Both the position numbers and the translations under genes were made by a program. Below the pieces are notes generated by a model. That model did no database searches, was not told the origin of the DNA, and saw only the letters and a list, made by a program, of their open reading frames with translations. Below are positions 1 to 9,929 of a stretch of 64,000 nt of DNA, one piece after another. The DNA is from Cervus elaphus (Eukaryota; Chordata; Mammalia; Artiodactyla; Cervidae). The number at the start of each line of letters is the position of its first letter. Positions within the stretch are counted from its first letter, which is position 1. Location of the stretch: positions 64,416,015 through 64,480,014 of the forward strand of contig NC_057823.1 in NCBI RefSeq assembly GCF_910594005.1, given 5' to 3'.

Positions 1-499
1 AGTTCCAGCTCCTGTTGGACCCTCGCCATAGATCTGGGGGTATTTATCTAAAGCTTATCTGAATCATCTGAGCAGCAGAGGGAGGTACAATTTGGCAGGC
101 ACTCTTCACATGGTTGTGTTTGAGAGGTTTAATAATAACAATAAAAAAAAAAACAAAACCTTTCCTAAGGAGACATTTATTATTCGTACAATGTCACCAC
201 TGGCAGAATCACTCTTCCCTGATCCCTCTGGCCAGCACTTCCACCCCATCAGTCCTCATTTACAAATCGCTACAAAACCAGTAAAGCCTGGCTTGCAAGA
301 TGAACATTTTTGCACGGAATTTGCTCTTTTTTGGGCGGGGGTGGGGAGTGGGGAGGGATTCTGTATCCACCGTAATTTTTTAGCAACTGAACCAGGGGCA
401 TGGCTGTTTGTTCTTGATTTCAAATTGGAGTTCTATTCATTAAATGCTCTTACATCCTTACCATATAGAAAACATAGCAAAATGAAAGATCTCTACCAA

Positions 500-1245
500 C
501 CAACAGACTCTGAGTTCAGAACCACTTCTGCCCCCCACCTCATCGTATGGGGATTTAACCTTGAGCCAGTCACTTTATTTTATTTTATTTTTTTAAATTT
601 TATTTTATTTTATTTTTTTAGTTGGAGGCTAATTACTTCACAACATTTCAGTGGGTTTTGTCATACACTGATATGAATCAGCCATAGATTTACACGTATT
701 CCCCATCCCGATCCCCCCTCCCACCTCCCTCTCCACCCGATTCCTCTGGGTCTTCCCAGTGCACCAGGCCCGAGCACTTGTCTCATGCATCCCACCTGGG
801 CTGGTGATCTGTTTCACCGTAGATAGTATACATGCTGTTCTTTTGAAACATCCCACCCTCACCTTCTCCCACAGAGTTCAAAAGTCTGTTCTGTATTTCT
901 GTGTCTCTTTTTCTGTTTTGCATATAGGGTTATCATTACCATCTTTCTAAATTCCATATATATGTGTTAGTATGCTGTAATGTTCTTTATCTTTCTGGCT
1001 TACTTCACTCTGTATAATGGACTCCAGGTTCATCCATCTCATTAGAACTGATTCAAATGAATTCTTTTTAACGGCTGAGTAATATTCCATGGTGTATATG
1101 TACCACAGCTTCCTTATCCATTCATCTGCTGATGGGCATCTAGGTTGCTTCCATGTCCTGAGCCAGTCACTTTAAAACCCGAGTCTGAGCTTTGCCATCT
1201 ACAGAATAAGAGGATGGATCAGATAATCATTAAGGTATTTTCCAG
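500..1245 (+). repeat. MIR SINE, split by an L1 insertion
   Basis: The flanks at 500-577 and 1159-1245 read together like a MIR body ('ccttgagccagtcacttt' followed by 'gccatctacagaataag'), the usual tRNA-SINE phrase for a clinical-style unit found throughout mammalian DNA. An L1-BT fragment separates the two halves and duplicates 16 bp of the MIR. Family assignment is by eye on degraded sequence. Confidence 0.4.
578..1158 (-). mobile_element. L1-BT 3' fragment (copy A), 5'-truncated
   Basis: Antisense artiodactyl L1: an A-tail (T-rich at 578-620, drifted to a TTTTA repeat), a 3' UTR of about 330 bp, then the last ~200 bp of ORF2. The same sequence at 37.3 kb continues into the ORF2 C-terminus. 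It is flanked by a 16-bp TSD 'tgagccagtcacttta' (562-577 and 1159-1174). The junction cttt/aaaa fits L1 endonuclease preference. No protein can be made from this stub. Confidence 0.9.
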
Positions 1246-1786
1246 TACTAAAATACACACAGCCACTGCCAGAACTGGAATGCGTGTTAGCTGTTTTGCA
1301 GTTTACTTTGTAGATAGGGCAGTGGTATCGAATGGGACAGTCACCTTGCCTCTTTGGATATCAAGTTTATCAAAGCAAGAAATCTACAAAAGAGGTGGTT
1401 ATGTTACCACACAGAACAATAATTTATGTACTTTTTAGATATGTGGTCCAGAAGCAAAATCACGCTTTAGAATTAGACATTTCTGGAAGGCTCCATGAAA
1501 GAGAAGTGGGACTTGCTAGAAGAAAGGAAAAACTGGTGGGTCTGGACAGCTTCAGCAAAGACACTGAGATGGGGACGTGGCAGGCTTGTGTGAACTTGAT
1601 ACACATCAAGGCAGCATTCCTGAACTACAGGCTGAGTGTCTCTACTGGTACTTCCACCATAGTTTTAAGTGGTACATCAACTGGGTCTTCAATAATGTAG
1701 AAACGTGTTATGAGACTTATTTTTTTTTTCAGTTCTCCTTTAATCCATCTCATCATGTCAGGGAGAAAGACTCATATTTGTGCTAA

Positions 1787-1794
<8 letters not shown>
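621..1794. repeat. Tandem duplication, unit A (1216-bp period)
   Basis: This unit (L1-BT fragment plus ~620 bp of right flank) recurs at +1216 bp. From 742 to 1790 the two copies are identical by direct reading. Only four substitutions are seen, at 668, 696, 733 and 741. The open frames inside it are repeated identically downstream and are not evidence of a gene. Confidence 0.97.

Positions 1795-1823
<29 letters not shown>
1791..1823. repeat. Pure poly-T run at the duplication junction
   Basis: An uninterrupted run of about 33 T separates unit A from unit B. It is followed by 'aatttttttattagttgg', the undegraded L1 3' end also seen at 37.3 kb. Unit A instead has a degenerated TTTTA-repeat tail at the corresponding place. 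Confidence 0.95.
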
Positions 1824-1828
<5 letters not shown>

Positions 1829-2374
1829 TTTTATTAGTTGGAGGCTAATTACTTCACAACATTTCAGTGGGTTTTGTCATACATTGATATGAATCAGCCA
1901 TAGATTTACACTTATTCCCCATCCCGATCCCCCCTCCCACCTCCCTCTTCACCCGACTCCTCTGGGTCTTCCCAGTGCACCAGGCCCGAGCACTTGTCTC
2001 ATGCATCCCACCTGGGCTGGTGATCTGTTTCACCGTAGATAGTATACATGCTGTTCTTTTGAAACATCCCACCCTCACCTTCTCCCACAGAGTTCAAAAG
2101 TCTGTTCTGTATTTCTGTGTCTCTTTTTCTGTTTTGCATATAGGGTTATCATTACCATCTTTCTAAATTCCATATATATGTGTTAGTATGCTGTAATGTT
2201 CTTTATCTTTCTGGCTTACTTCACTCTGTATAATGGACTCCAGGTTCATCCATCTCATTAGAACTGATTCAAATGAATTCTTTTTAACGGCTGAGTAATA
2301 TTCCATGGTGTATATGTACCACAGCTTCCTTATCCATTCATCTGCTGATGGGCATCTAGGTTGCTTCCATGTCC
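1824..2374 (-). mobile_element. L1-BT 3' fragment (copy B, duplicated)
   Basis: Second copy of the antisense L1-BT stub. Its right boundary carries the same TSD arm (2375-2390) as copy A, but the left TSD arm is missing. It therefore arose by duplication of the locus and not by an independent insertion. Confidence 0.93.
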
Positions 2375-3010
2375 TGAGCCAGTCACTTTAAAACCCGAGT
2401 CTGAGCTTTGCCATCTACAGAATAAGAGGATGGATCAGATAATCATTAAGGTATTTTCCAGTACTAAAATACACACAGCCACTGCCAGAACTGGAATGCG
2501 TGTTAGCTGTTTTGCAGTTTACTTTGTAGATAGGGCAGTGGTATCGAATGGGACAGTCACCTTGCCTCTTTGGATATCAAGTTTATCAAAGCAAGAAATC
2601 TACAAAAGAGGTGGTTATGTTACCACACAGAACAATAATTTATGTACTTTTTAGATATGTGGTCCAGAAGCAAAATCACGCTTTAGAATTAGACATTTCT
2701 GGAAGGCTCCATGAAAGAGAAGTGGGACTTGCTAGAAGAAAGGAAAAACTGGTGGGTCTGGACAGCTTCAGCAAAGACACTGAGATGGGGACGTGGCAGG
2801 CTTGTGTGAACTTGATACACATCAAGGCAGCATTCCTGAACTACAGGCTGAGTGTCTCTACTGGTACTTCCACCATAGTTTTAAGTGGTACATCAACTGG
2901 GTCTTCAATAATGTAGAAACGTGTTATGAGACTTATTTTTTTTTTCAGTTCTCCTTTAATCCATCTCATCATGTCAGGGAGAAAGACTCATATTTGTGCT
3001 AATATATTTT
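1837..3010. repeat. Tandem duplication, unit B
   Basis: Direct repeat of 621-1794. It ends at 'gtgctaatatattttt', after which single-copy sequence resumes (aagaccctc at 3012). Breakpoints lie in T-rich sequence at both ends, consistent with a crossover or slippage between the L1 tail and the short T run. Confidence 0.97.
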
Positions 3011-3350
3011 TAAGACCCTCAATAATTCCTTCCTACCTTTTTCTTTAACTAAATAAAGATTGAGTCTTAGGCTCAGAAACACATTCAGCACCAATGCCTC
3101 TTAAATATAATAACTTTGTATTGTTCTTTTATTTATTTTAAAGTTTCTGTTGAACTTCAAGCAATATAGTTTTTCCATTTATATAGTGATCTCAAACTTC
3201 ATTTTTAAATGATTTCTATGGCAAATGTTGTCATTTTGAATTAAAATACTAAGTAAATAACCATGCAGGTAGTATAAGGGTCTAGAAAAATCCAGAGTGT
3301 GACATGGAAGTGGTGTCATTTGGGAAGCCCCTGAGGGCGCTTGTTAAAGA

Positions 3351-3420
3351 GCCTGGGCTCCTGGAACAAGTCAGGCCTGAGTTCTAACCCTTCCTTTGAT
3401 GTTTACTAGCTTTGTGACAT
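3351..3420 (+). repeat. MIR fragment
   Basis: 'ggcctgagttctaacccttc' and 'actagctttgtgacattgaa' match the MIR tRNA-body phrases for sense orientation. Short and diverged. Confidence 0.5.
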
Positions 3421-3491
3421 TGAACCTAATCTTGAGGGTTCCATGGAGGAAGAAGAATGAAGAAGGACAATGATGGCTCTAGGAAAGCGTT

Positions 3492-3697
3492 TACAGGATT
3501 AGCTCATAAGGTAAAGAATGTGCCTACAATGCAGGGGACCCGGGTTTGATCCCTGGGTCTGGAAAATTCTCTGGAGAAGGGAATGGCAACCCACTCCAGT
3601 ATTCTGGCCTGGAGGATCCCATGGACAGAGGAGCCTGGTGGGCTACAGTCCATAGGGTCGCAAAGAGTTGGACATGGCTGAGTGACTAACAATACTA
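3492..3697 (+). mobile_element. Bov-tA SINE
   Basis: tRNA-related head (ctcataaggtaaagaat, box B-like gggtttgatccctggg), then the BovA body (ggagaagggaatggcaaccc ... gagtgactaac). The unit is ruminant-specific and needs LINE machinery supplied in trans. No convincing TSD was read. Confidence 0.9.
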
Positions 3698-3869
3698 TAC
3701 TACAACATGATGTGAACACAACTTTTTTCATGCTTGTCCTTGCCACAAGCTCTGCCTCTTTGGAAACAGATGCTTTCCCTTAGCCCCTGGCCCACCTACC
3801 TTCAGGGCTGGGCTGTTTTTCTTCTCCTTTAAGTGCCATTTCCTTCTACAGAAGGAAAGTTGTCTTAGC

Positions 3870-4105
3870 ATGAGGAAAAGAACTATGGACTTGAACCTGA
3901 GAGGCTAAATGCTGAACACAGGATCTACTACTTACTGACTATTGATATTTCAGAAAAAAGTTACTTAGCCTCTCTGACTTTAACATCGATGTTAATAAAA
4001 AGGAGATGACAGTATCACTCTCCAGGGTTATTGTGAGAATGACATCAGTGTACAGGACACTCCTGGCACACAGTAGGTCTTCAATAAATAGCTGTTACCT
4101 CTCCT
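3870..4105 (+). repeat. MIR SINE
   Basis: Nearly full-length MIR order: gapped tRNA body, 'ttacttagcctctctgactt', 'ggttattgtgagaatgac', then the 3' end 'cacacagtaggtcttcaata'. Confidence 0.75.
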
Positions 4106-4444
4106 CAGGCATGTATCACGTAGAACCTGTCAGCTTATCTTGTTGGAGCGTTTGTCTATTTCATTAATGCTATGATATCACAAGAGACGCAAACTTTCCT
4201 GTAGGCAGCTAAATTTCTCAGGCGAAAACTGTAGACTGTTAAAAATGCTCAGCACGACTGGCCAAAAGGGTATTTCAACAAACTGTTCTGCAACCTTGCT
4301 TGGCAGATTCTTGACATTGGCATGATCTTGACTCTACAATTTTCCCCTTCTGACTCCTGACCTACAGGAAAAAAAAACCTATGGAGACATCTAAATCTAA
4401 AGCTTTATATTATGTGCTATATGTAGCAATCTCACTTTCTGGAT

Positions 4445-4800
4445 AGATTGCATATTCTTAGATCTTTTTCAGCTACAAGTGATAGAAATGGCATACAGTA
4501 GAATTAATGGAAACAAGGAACTTTTCAACCCCTGTAAATTAAAAAGAGGATGAATCTGAGTCATGACACTGGAAAATCTGGGGATTGTTGGCTTCAGGCA
4601 TGGCTAGATCCTGGTGCTCAATGATATTATCAGAATTGATGAGTAATACTAATGTGATCTTATCCTTGATCGTCTAAACAGAGTAGCAAATACCGTGGTA
4701 GACATATGAGATATTAGAGTGTTAGCAACACTGCCGTGATTGCCTACTCTGTGGCATCATCATTCCTAGTGGATGGCAATGGCAGGACACTCACCAAGTC
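4445..4800 (-). repeat. Ancient interspersed repeat, family not named
   Basis: Starts with 'agctacaagtgatagaaatg', resembling the aagtaacagaaaacc-type ancient mammalian repeat. Related stretches occur near 12955, 50490 and 55725. I recognise the family pattern but not its catalogue name. Confidence 0.35.
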
Positions 4801-4984
4801 AACAGCTAGCTAGTCCACCGGACATGGTTAGAGACGTAGGGTGGTTTATACTGTGAAGGAAAAACTGAAAATCTAAAATCCCACAGGAACATCAAAACAC
4901 CAAGATATATTCCCACTTTTGTAAGAACATAAAATGCTATGATGTTAGGGCTCAAAATGTCAAAGGGAACCAAGCTTTCTCCTT

Positions 4985-5095
4985 GGTTTTATGGGAGATA
5001 CAATTGAGGCTCAGAGAAGCTAAGTGATTTTCCCAAAATTGTATAGAAATTCAAAGATATATCTGGCTTTATAACTCAGACTTCCTGGGTCTCAG
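4985..5095 (-). repeat. MIR fragment
   Basis: Antisense MIR core: 'attgaggctcagagaagcta', then 'actcagacttcctgggtct'. Confidence 0.65.
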
Positions 5096-5099
5096 TTGA

Positions 5100-5660
5100 A
5101 TATACCCGTTTCTTCTATATTTTGCTACACCTCTGGGTGGCTTAGCCTCTAGCTTGCTGAATCTGGCTGTCTCTCTTGTTTAACCTAAATGCATCTGCTC
5201 AGGGCTTAGGCTCCTCTGAAAACTTTTAACCTGGCCCCAAGTGGACCTCTGCCCTGGGACACAGGCCAAGGCAAGACACGAGGAGTCAGCTACGTGGGGC
5301 AGTGCTGACAGACAGACCCAGGCAGAGGGAGGGCTGGGGGGGCACAAGGCGCTCTCCAACGTTCTGAGACTTCTGTCTTTTCTAAGGAAAGGCCACGGGA
5401 ACTGGTTTGCTGAGATGGTTCTGGCTTATGCCCCTTTTGCTTGCTTAAGGATTACTCTTCTCGTTTACACTCTCAAAAGTGTCACCCATTAAGTAGTAAC
5501 CTGTTGGCAAGCCCATTGATTCTGACTCTTGCATTTCTGAACCCTGGCTCCTCTCTGCAAAAGTTTTAGTAGTTCAGACTCCCAGAGGTTTGCCTCTGTA
5601 TACTTTTTGACTCCTGGTGTCAAGATTTGGAGGTTGATTTTTTTGAGAGAACTAGTACAT
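5100..5660. other. Non-repeat interval, nothing recognised
   Basis: Single-copy-looking DNA. An open frame of 83 codons (5241-5492) has no recognisable domain, no splice context and no start context worth calling. I see no gene here. Confidence 0.5.
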
Positions 5661-5790
5661 GCTTTTCAATTATAGCTGAGGAAATCAAGGCTTAGAGACA
5701 TTAGGTAACTTGCATAAGATTGCTGACCAGGAATTGACATTCAATTCCTCATTCAATAATCTTTACACTAGATCTTGCTGCCTATCTTGT
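5660..5790 (-). repeat. MIR fragment
   Basis: 'gctgaggaaatcaaggctta', 'aggtaacttgcataagattg' and 'ctttacactagatcttgctg' follow antisense MIR order. Confidence 0.6.
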
Positions 5791-6086
5791 CCCTTGGGCC
5801 TTGATGACTTCCTCTGTCTAATCTTGGACTTGCCTCACATTTCATTGTTTCCTCAGTAGTGACAGGAGAGGACCACCCAACTGTGTGTCCATTTTAACCC
5901 TTAGTCAGCACTGAAATTTGTATATCTCTGGGTTTCTGGCTACCTGCTCACACATGGCTGCTATGTTTAAAGCAATGCCAGTGGGCTCAGATGTTCCAGT
6001 GAGTAGTATAGTGGCAAGTACATGCTTGCAGTTTATGGTGGAGTCACACCCTATGTGTGGTCAAGTTTTATTTTTTTTCATTATTA

Positions 6087-6237
6087 CTTTTAAAAATATT
6101 TATTTACTTATTTTATTTGGATGCACTGGGTCTTAGCTGCGGCATGTGGGATCTAGCTCCCTGACCCGGGAATGAACCCAAACCCCCTGCATTGGGAGTG
6201 TGTAGTCTTAACCACTGGACCACCAGGGAAGTCCCTG
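6087..6237 (-). mobile_element. CHR-type tRNA SINE
   Basis: Antisense cetartiodactyl CHR SINE. A T/A-rich tail (tatttatttacttatttta) precedes the body, which ends 'ccaccagggaagtccctg', the complement of the typical head. It belongs to an older layer than the Bov SINEs. Confidence 0.85.
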
Positions 6238-7019
6238 AGGTCAAGCTTTGAAATCACTGTGTAAGTAGAAAATTTTACATAATAAAAATGACCCTAGAAA
6301 ATATTTAAAATTGTCTATAATGTTCAAAAATAATTCCATCTCTTCCATTATTGGGCAAAGCAAGTTTGTCCTTGAGCGTTGGAACAGATGTCCATTTCTT
6401 TGGTTGAGCCCCAAGTGAAATGGGTGCCTTGTGTTTAGAAACCATTAATACCAAAATACTACTGTGTCTTTAAGCAAAACAATGACGGTCATCTTGCTAA
6501 GATGCCCACGCTCAGAGAGGGCCACAGGGACAGACAGTGCCTCAGGGACGGGCAGGTTAACGCCGCTCAGCTCGTGCTCATGGAGGGACACGCTCTTGCT
6601 GGGGGGGAATGGCAGGGACACCTCTATTTAAATTAAAACTATTTAAATTCTCTCTTTTTCTCTGCCAAACACATGCCAATGAATTAATGTATATTAATTA
6701 TGCATACTGCATAAGTCTACTGTACATGATAGGTGATATGAGAAATCAGAAGTATCCAGGAGTCCATAGCACTTTTGATGATGGAGGTTAAAGCTCAGGA
6801 AGACGCCCCAAGGGTTCTTCCTTAGTTCTGTGTTTACTATACTGCTCTCCATACTCTTTCTTTTGCCTTCTATTTAGCCAATCTTTCTCTAGTGAACTGC
6901 AAACCTTTGTGCCTGGAATCATGTCCAAAGTATTTCTCTTCTCTCCATACATGTGCCATAATGCTGAGCTCACATCCAACACATCACTGTGCTGTGGTAA
7001 CCTTGTTGAAGGCATTGTG

Positions 7020-7175
7020 GTAAAGTGAGTGGCCCATGGGCTTTGGATTTAGGAAGTCCTGGTTACAGATCCCAGCCCCCCACTCTTCCAGCTATGTGAT
7101 CAACTCTCTAAGGTTTCGTTCCCTCAGTTGAATAGATTAGATAGCCATACCTAGTTTTAAAGTTTTGTGGGCACT
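7020..7175 (+). repeat. MIR SINE
   Basis: 'gtgagtggcccatgggcttt', 'agctatgtgatcaactctct' and 'ccctcagttgaatagattag' lie in MIR sense order. Confidence 0.6.
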
Positions 7176-7739
7176 TAGACATGCTATGTCAGGATGCTTG
7201 GGATATGGTGGGGTTAGATAATTGTTCAGTGCTCAGATTACTATTGTTAATTGTGTTGGAAGAGCATGGTCTCTCCTGTTCTCTCTTAGACAGTTTCTTA
7301 AGCATCTGGACTAGAATCCCAAGACTCTGGGATTCTGGTCCTCCTTTTGTCATTGATTACTCTCAGTAACTAGAACCTCACTAACTAGCCCAGGTGCCTC
7401 AGCAAACTCATTTGACTTCTTGGGGCCTCTGTTTCATCACTTGTCAAGAAGCGCTGATAATTAGTCCAGTTTCTCCCTTCCTGGATTTTTGTTAGATGTT
7501 TCACACGAGAAAAAACATACACAAAAGTGTGTTATGATTGGGAGGATGTGGGTCCATAGAAAAGCCTGGGTTTGAGGTCCAGCACACTGACCTCCAGCAA
7601 GTAAGCCTCTTTCCTCACCCCCACCCACCTCTGCAGGTTATTTTGAAACATTAAAGAGAGGATGAATGTGAAAGTAGGTTATAACCTCTGAAACAGTACA
7701 TTCATGTAAAGAACAATTGTGTCATTATTAATAAAAACA

Positions 7740-7859
7740 TTCAGTTCAGTTCAGTTCAGTCACTCAGTCGTATCCGACTCTTTGCGACCCCATGAATCGC
7801 AGCACGCCAGGCCTCCCTGTCCATCACCAACTCCCAGAGTTTACTCAAACTCATGTCCA

Positions 7860-7890
<31 letters not shown>

Positions 7891-8403
7891 CTCATGTCCA
7901 TCGAGTAGGTGATGCCATTCAGCCATCTCATCCTCTGTCGTCCCCTTCTCCTCCTGTCCCCAATCTCTCCCAGCATCAGTGTCTTTTCCAATGAGTCAAC
8001 TCTTCGCATGAGGTGGCCAAAGTATTGGAGCTTCAGCTTCAGCGTCAGTCCTTCCAGTGAACAGCCAAGACTGATCTCCTTTAGGATGGACTGGTTGGAT
8101 CTCCTTGCAGTCCAAGGGACTCTCAGGCGTCTTCTCCAATACCACAGTTCAAAAGCATCAATTTTTCAGTGCTCAGCTTTCTTCACAGTCCAACTCTCAC
8201 ATCCATACATGACCACTGGAAAAACCATAGCCTTGACTAGACGGACCTTTGTTGGCAATGTAATGTCTCTGCTTTTTCATATACTATCTAGGTTGGTCAT
8301 AACTTTCCTTCCAAGGAGTAAGCGTCTTTTAATTTCATGGCTGCAATCACCATCTACAGTGATTTTGAAGCCCCCAAAAATAAAGTCTGACACTGCTTCC
8401 ACT
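7740..8403 (-). mobile_element. BovB LINE 3' fragment
   Basis: Antisense RTE-type BovB. It begins at the element's short 3' tandem repeat (gttca repeats at 7742-7762) and runs through the C-terminal coding region to about 'gtctgacactgcttccacta'. The 203-codon frame on the + strand here is antisense to the transposon and has no meaning of its own. A 28-bp A-rich tail-only insertion interrupts it at 7860. Confidence 0.93.
7860..7887 (+). mobile_element. A-rich tail-only retroinsertion, (CAAAA)n
   Basis: A (CAAAA) run is flanked by a perfect 13-bp direct repeat 'aaactcatgtcca' (7847-7859 and 7888-7900). Other BovB copies in the window have this motif once (for example at 14349), so the repeat is a TSD and the insert is only a tail-like sequence. 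Confidence 0.8.
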
Positions 8404-8579
8404 AATACCAGGGACATTAGCAGCATTATCCCTCAAAGGAGAAATGACATCACGCGACTCTGTGAACTGTTTAAAGATCCTTTTGGATTAATTTTGTCCT
8501 GGGAGGAGAGAGGGGTTTAGGAAGACCTCACTTTGGCTCTGCGCAGTCTCTCTGGGTTAGGAGTGATGTTTTCATTTTT

Positions 8580-9170
8580 GTTTGGTTTTGTTTTCTGAGG
8601 AGTTGGCAGCAGGTCTAATTAATGCAATCAGAAGCATGACATTTAATTAACTAAATCACATGTTGAGCCTAATGATAACATATTTCAGCACCCAGCGGGC
8701 GACGATGGTCTCTCGGGCCATTTCTAAGGAGGCCTGTGATTTGATAAAGAGAAACTCTTCTCAGCTAAATCAGAGATCCCCTGAGAGCAGGCAGAGAAGG
8801 CACAGCAAGAGTGCAGATTGGGCGCCTTCTCTTATCTCCCAGACCGGCTTGGAGAAACCCAGGAACAAAGAAGAGAAATGGCAGAGAGGAACCGGGCCGC
8901 TGAACGGCCTCTTTGTCTTTTAAGAGAGTTGGTTAGAAATCTAGAGGCAAAGAGGAACAAACGTTAAGTTTCTCAGTCGCCTATCCCACGCCTTGGTTGT
9001 TCCAATTCCCGCTGGCAAATGGAGCAGGGAAAACAAAGCAAGACACAGGAGGACCTCGCAGGGGGCTGTCTGAAGCGATTGCCAAGTTACCAGGCCCTCC
9101 AAGCAGCCAAGTGTGTGGACGTGGGGGCCCTCTGCTGGACACTGGAGAATCTACAGTGATGCTTATCTGA
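8580..9170. promoter_or_regulatory. Repeat-free stretch, possible conserved regulatory element
   Basis: About 590 bp with no repeat that I can recognise. It holds clustered homeodomain-like sites (TAATTA at 8616, TTAATTAA at 8643) followed by a CpG-containing segment (gggcgacg near 8697, accgggccgctg near 8890). The sequence is complex and purine-rich. A frame of 87 codons (8660-8923) is present but looks incidental. Function is inferred only from composition and motifs. Confidence 0.3.
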
Positions 9171-9494
9171 GGGGCAAGGAGCCTGTCTGTCTGGAGTTGA
9201 ACCTTTGGAGCAGAATTCTCAGGGTCTCATCAGTCACAGCAGAGCCCACCAAGTTGCTCCAAAGAAACTGATTTTTAGGTCATTCTATGCCTTGGTTTAT
9301 GCACATCTCACTGCTTTCCTATCCTATGTCCATTATGTTCACTGAGACACTCATATTGCTTTAAATCCCACCATATGCAGTTCTTTTTCCTTTTGGTGCC
9401 TTTGTAATACATTCAGGGAAATGACTTGTATATGGCATCCCAAACTACATCAAGGTGGGTCATCTAATTTAAGCACTACTTTTAGAGAAATTTA

Positions 9495-9600
9495 ATGATA
9501 GAGAAGAGTCAAAGAGAGGCTTAGGGAGGTGAAGTGACCTAACCAAAGTGACCCAGCACATCAGTGATGAGACTGCCTGACTTCCATCTCCTCCCCTTTT
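9495..9600 (-). repeat. MIR fragment
   Basis: 'agagaggcttagggaggtga', 'agtgacctaaccaaagtgac' and 'tgagactgcctgacttcc' follow antisense MIR order. Confidence 0.65.
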
Positions 9601-9689
9601 TCTTGAGGTGCTGTCTCTGGCTCTGGACCTCACGGTGTGTGTGAGGGGCTGTGGGGAACCTCAGAGGAAGATGGCATGTCCAGAGGGCT

Positions 9690-9890
9690 CAGGTTCTGGG
9701 GACAGGTTCTGGGTTTGAATCCTTGCTTTATCTCATGTTAGCTGTGTGCCCTTGGGCCTGACCTCTTGGTGCCTCAGGGTTCTCATGCACTAGGGTGGCT
9801 CTAGGGTTGGTTGAATAATGTAAAGCAGGCAAAGCGCTCAGTACAGTGTTTGGCGCATAGCAGGTACTCCATGATACTTGTCATTACTTC
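9690..9890 (+). repeat. MIR SINE
   Basis: 'tctgggtttgaatccttgct', 'tagctgtgtgcccttgggcc', 'gcaaagcgctcagtacagtg' and 'catagcaggtactccatgat' are sense MIR landmarks in order. Confidence 0.8.
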
Positions 9891-9929
9891 TGCTGTGACT
9901 GCTCAGTAGTATTGGTTAGAAGAGGTTAT

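Noticed and set aside
638..862. Recurring ~74-codon minus frame (also near 1854 and 37351) as a conserved small protein
   Set aside because: It is the L1-BT 3' UTR read in one frame. Repetition reflects the transposon and the tandem duplication.
1837..3010. Copy B as a retrotransposed read-through transcript (L1 tail plus upstream flank) inserted next to its source
   Set aside because: It would need the cDNA 5' end to fall exactly where the new TSD begins so that flank sequence continues seamlessly. A tandem duplication explains the same structure more simply.
3494..3560. tRNA genes suggested by box A/B-like motifs in many places
   Set aside because: These are the heads of Bov-tA and CHR SINEs, with no intact cloverleaf or terminator.
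7909..8520. 203-codon open frame, the longest in the window
   Set aside because: It lies antisense to a BovB fragment, and equivalent antisense frames appear in the other BovB copies.
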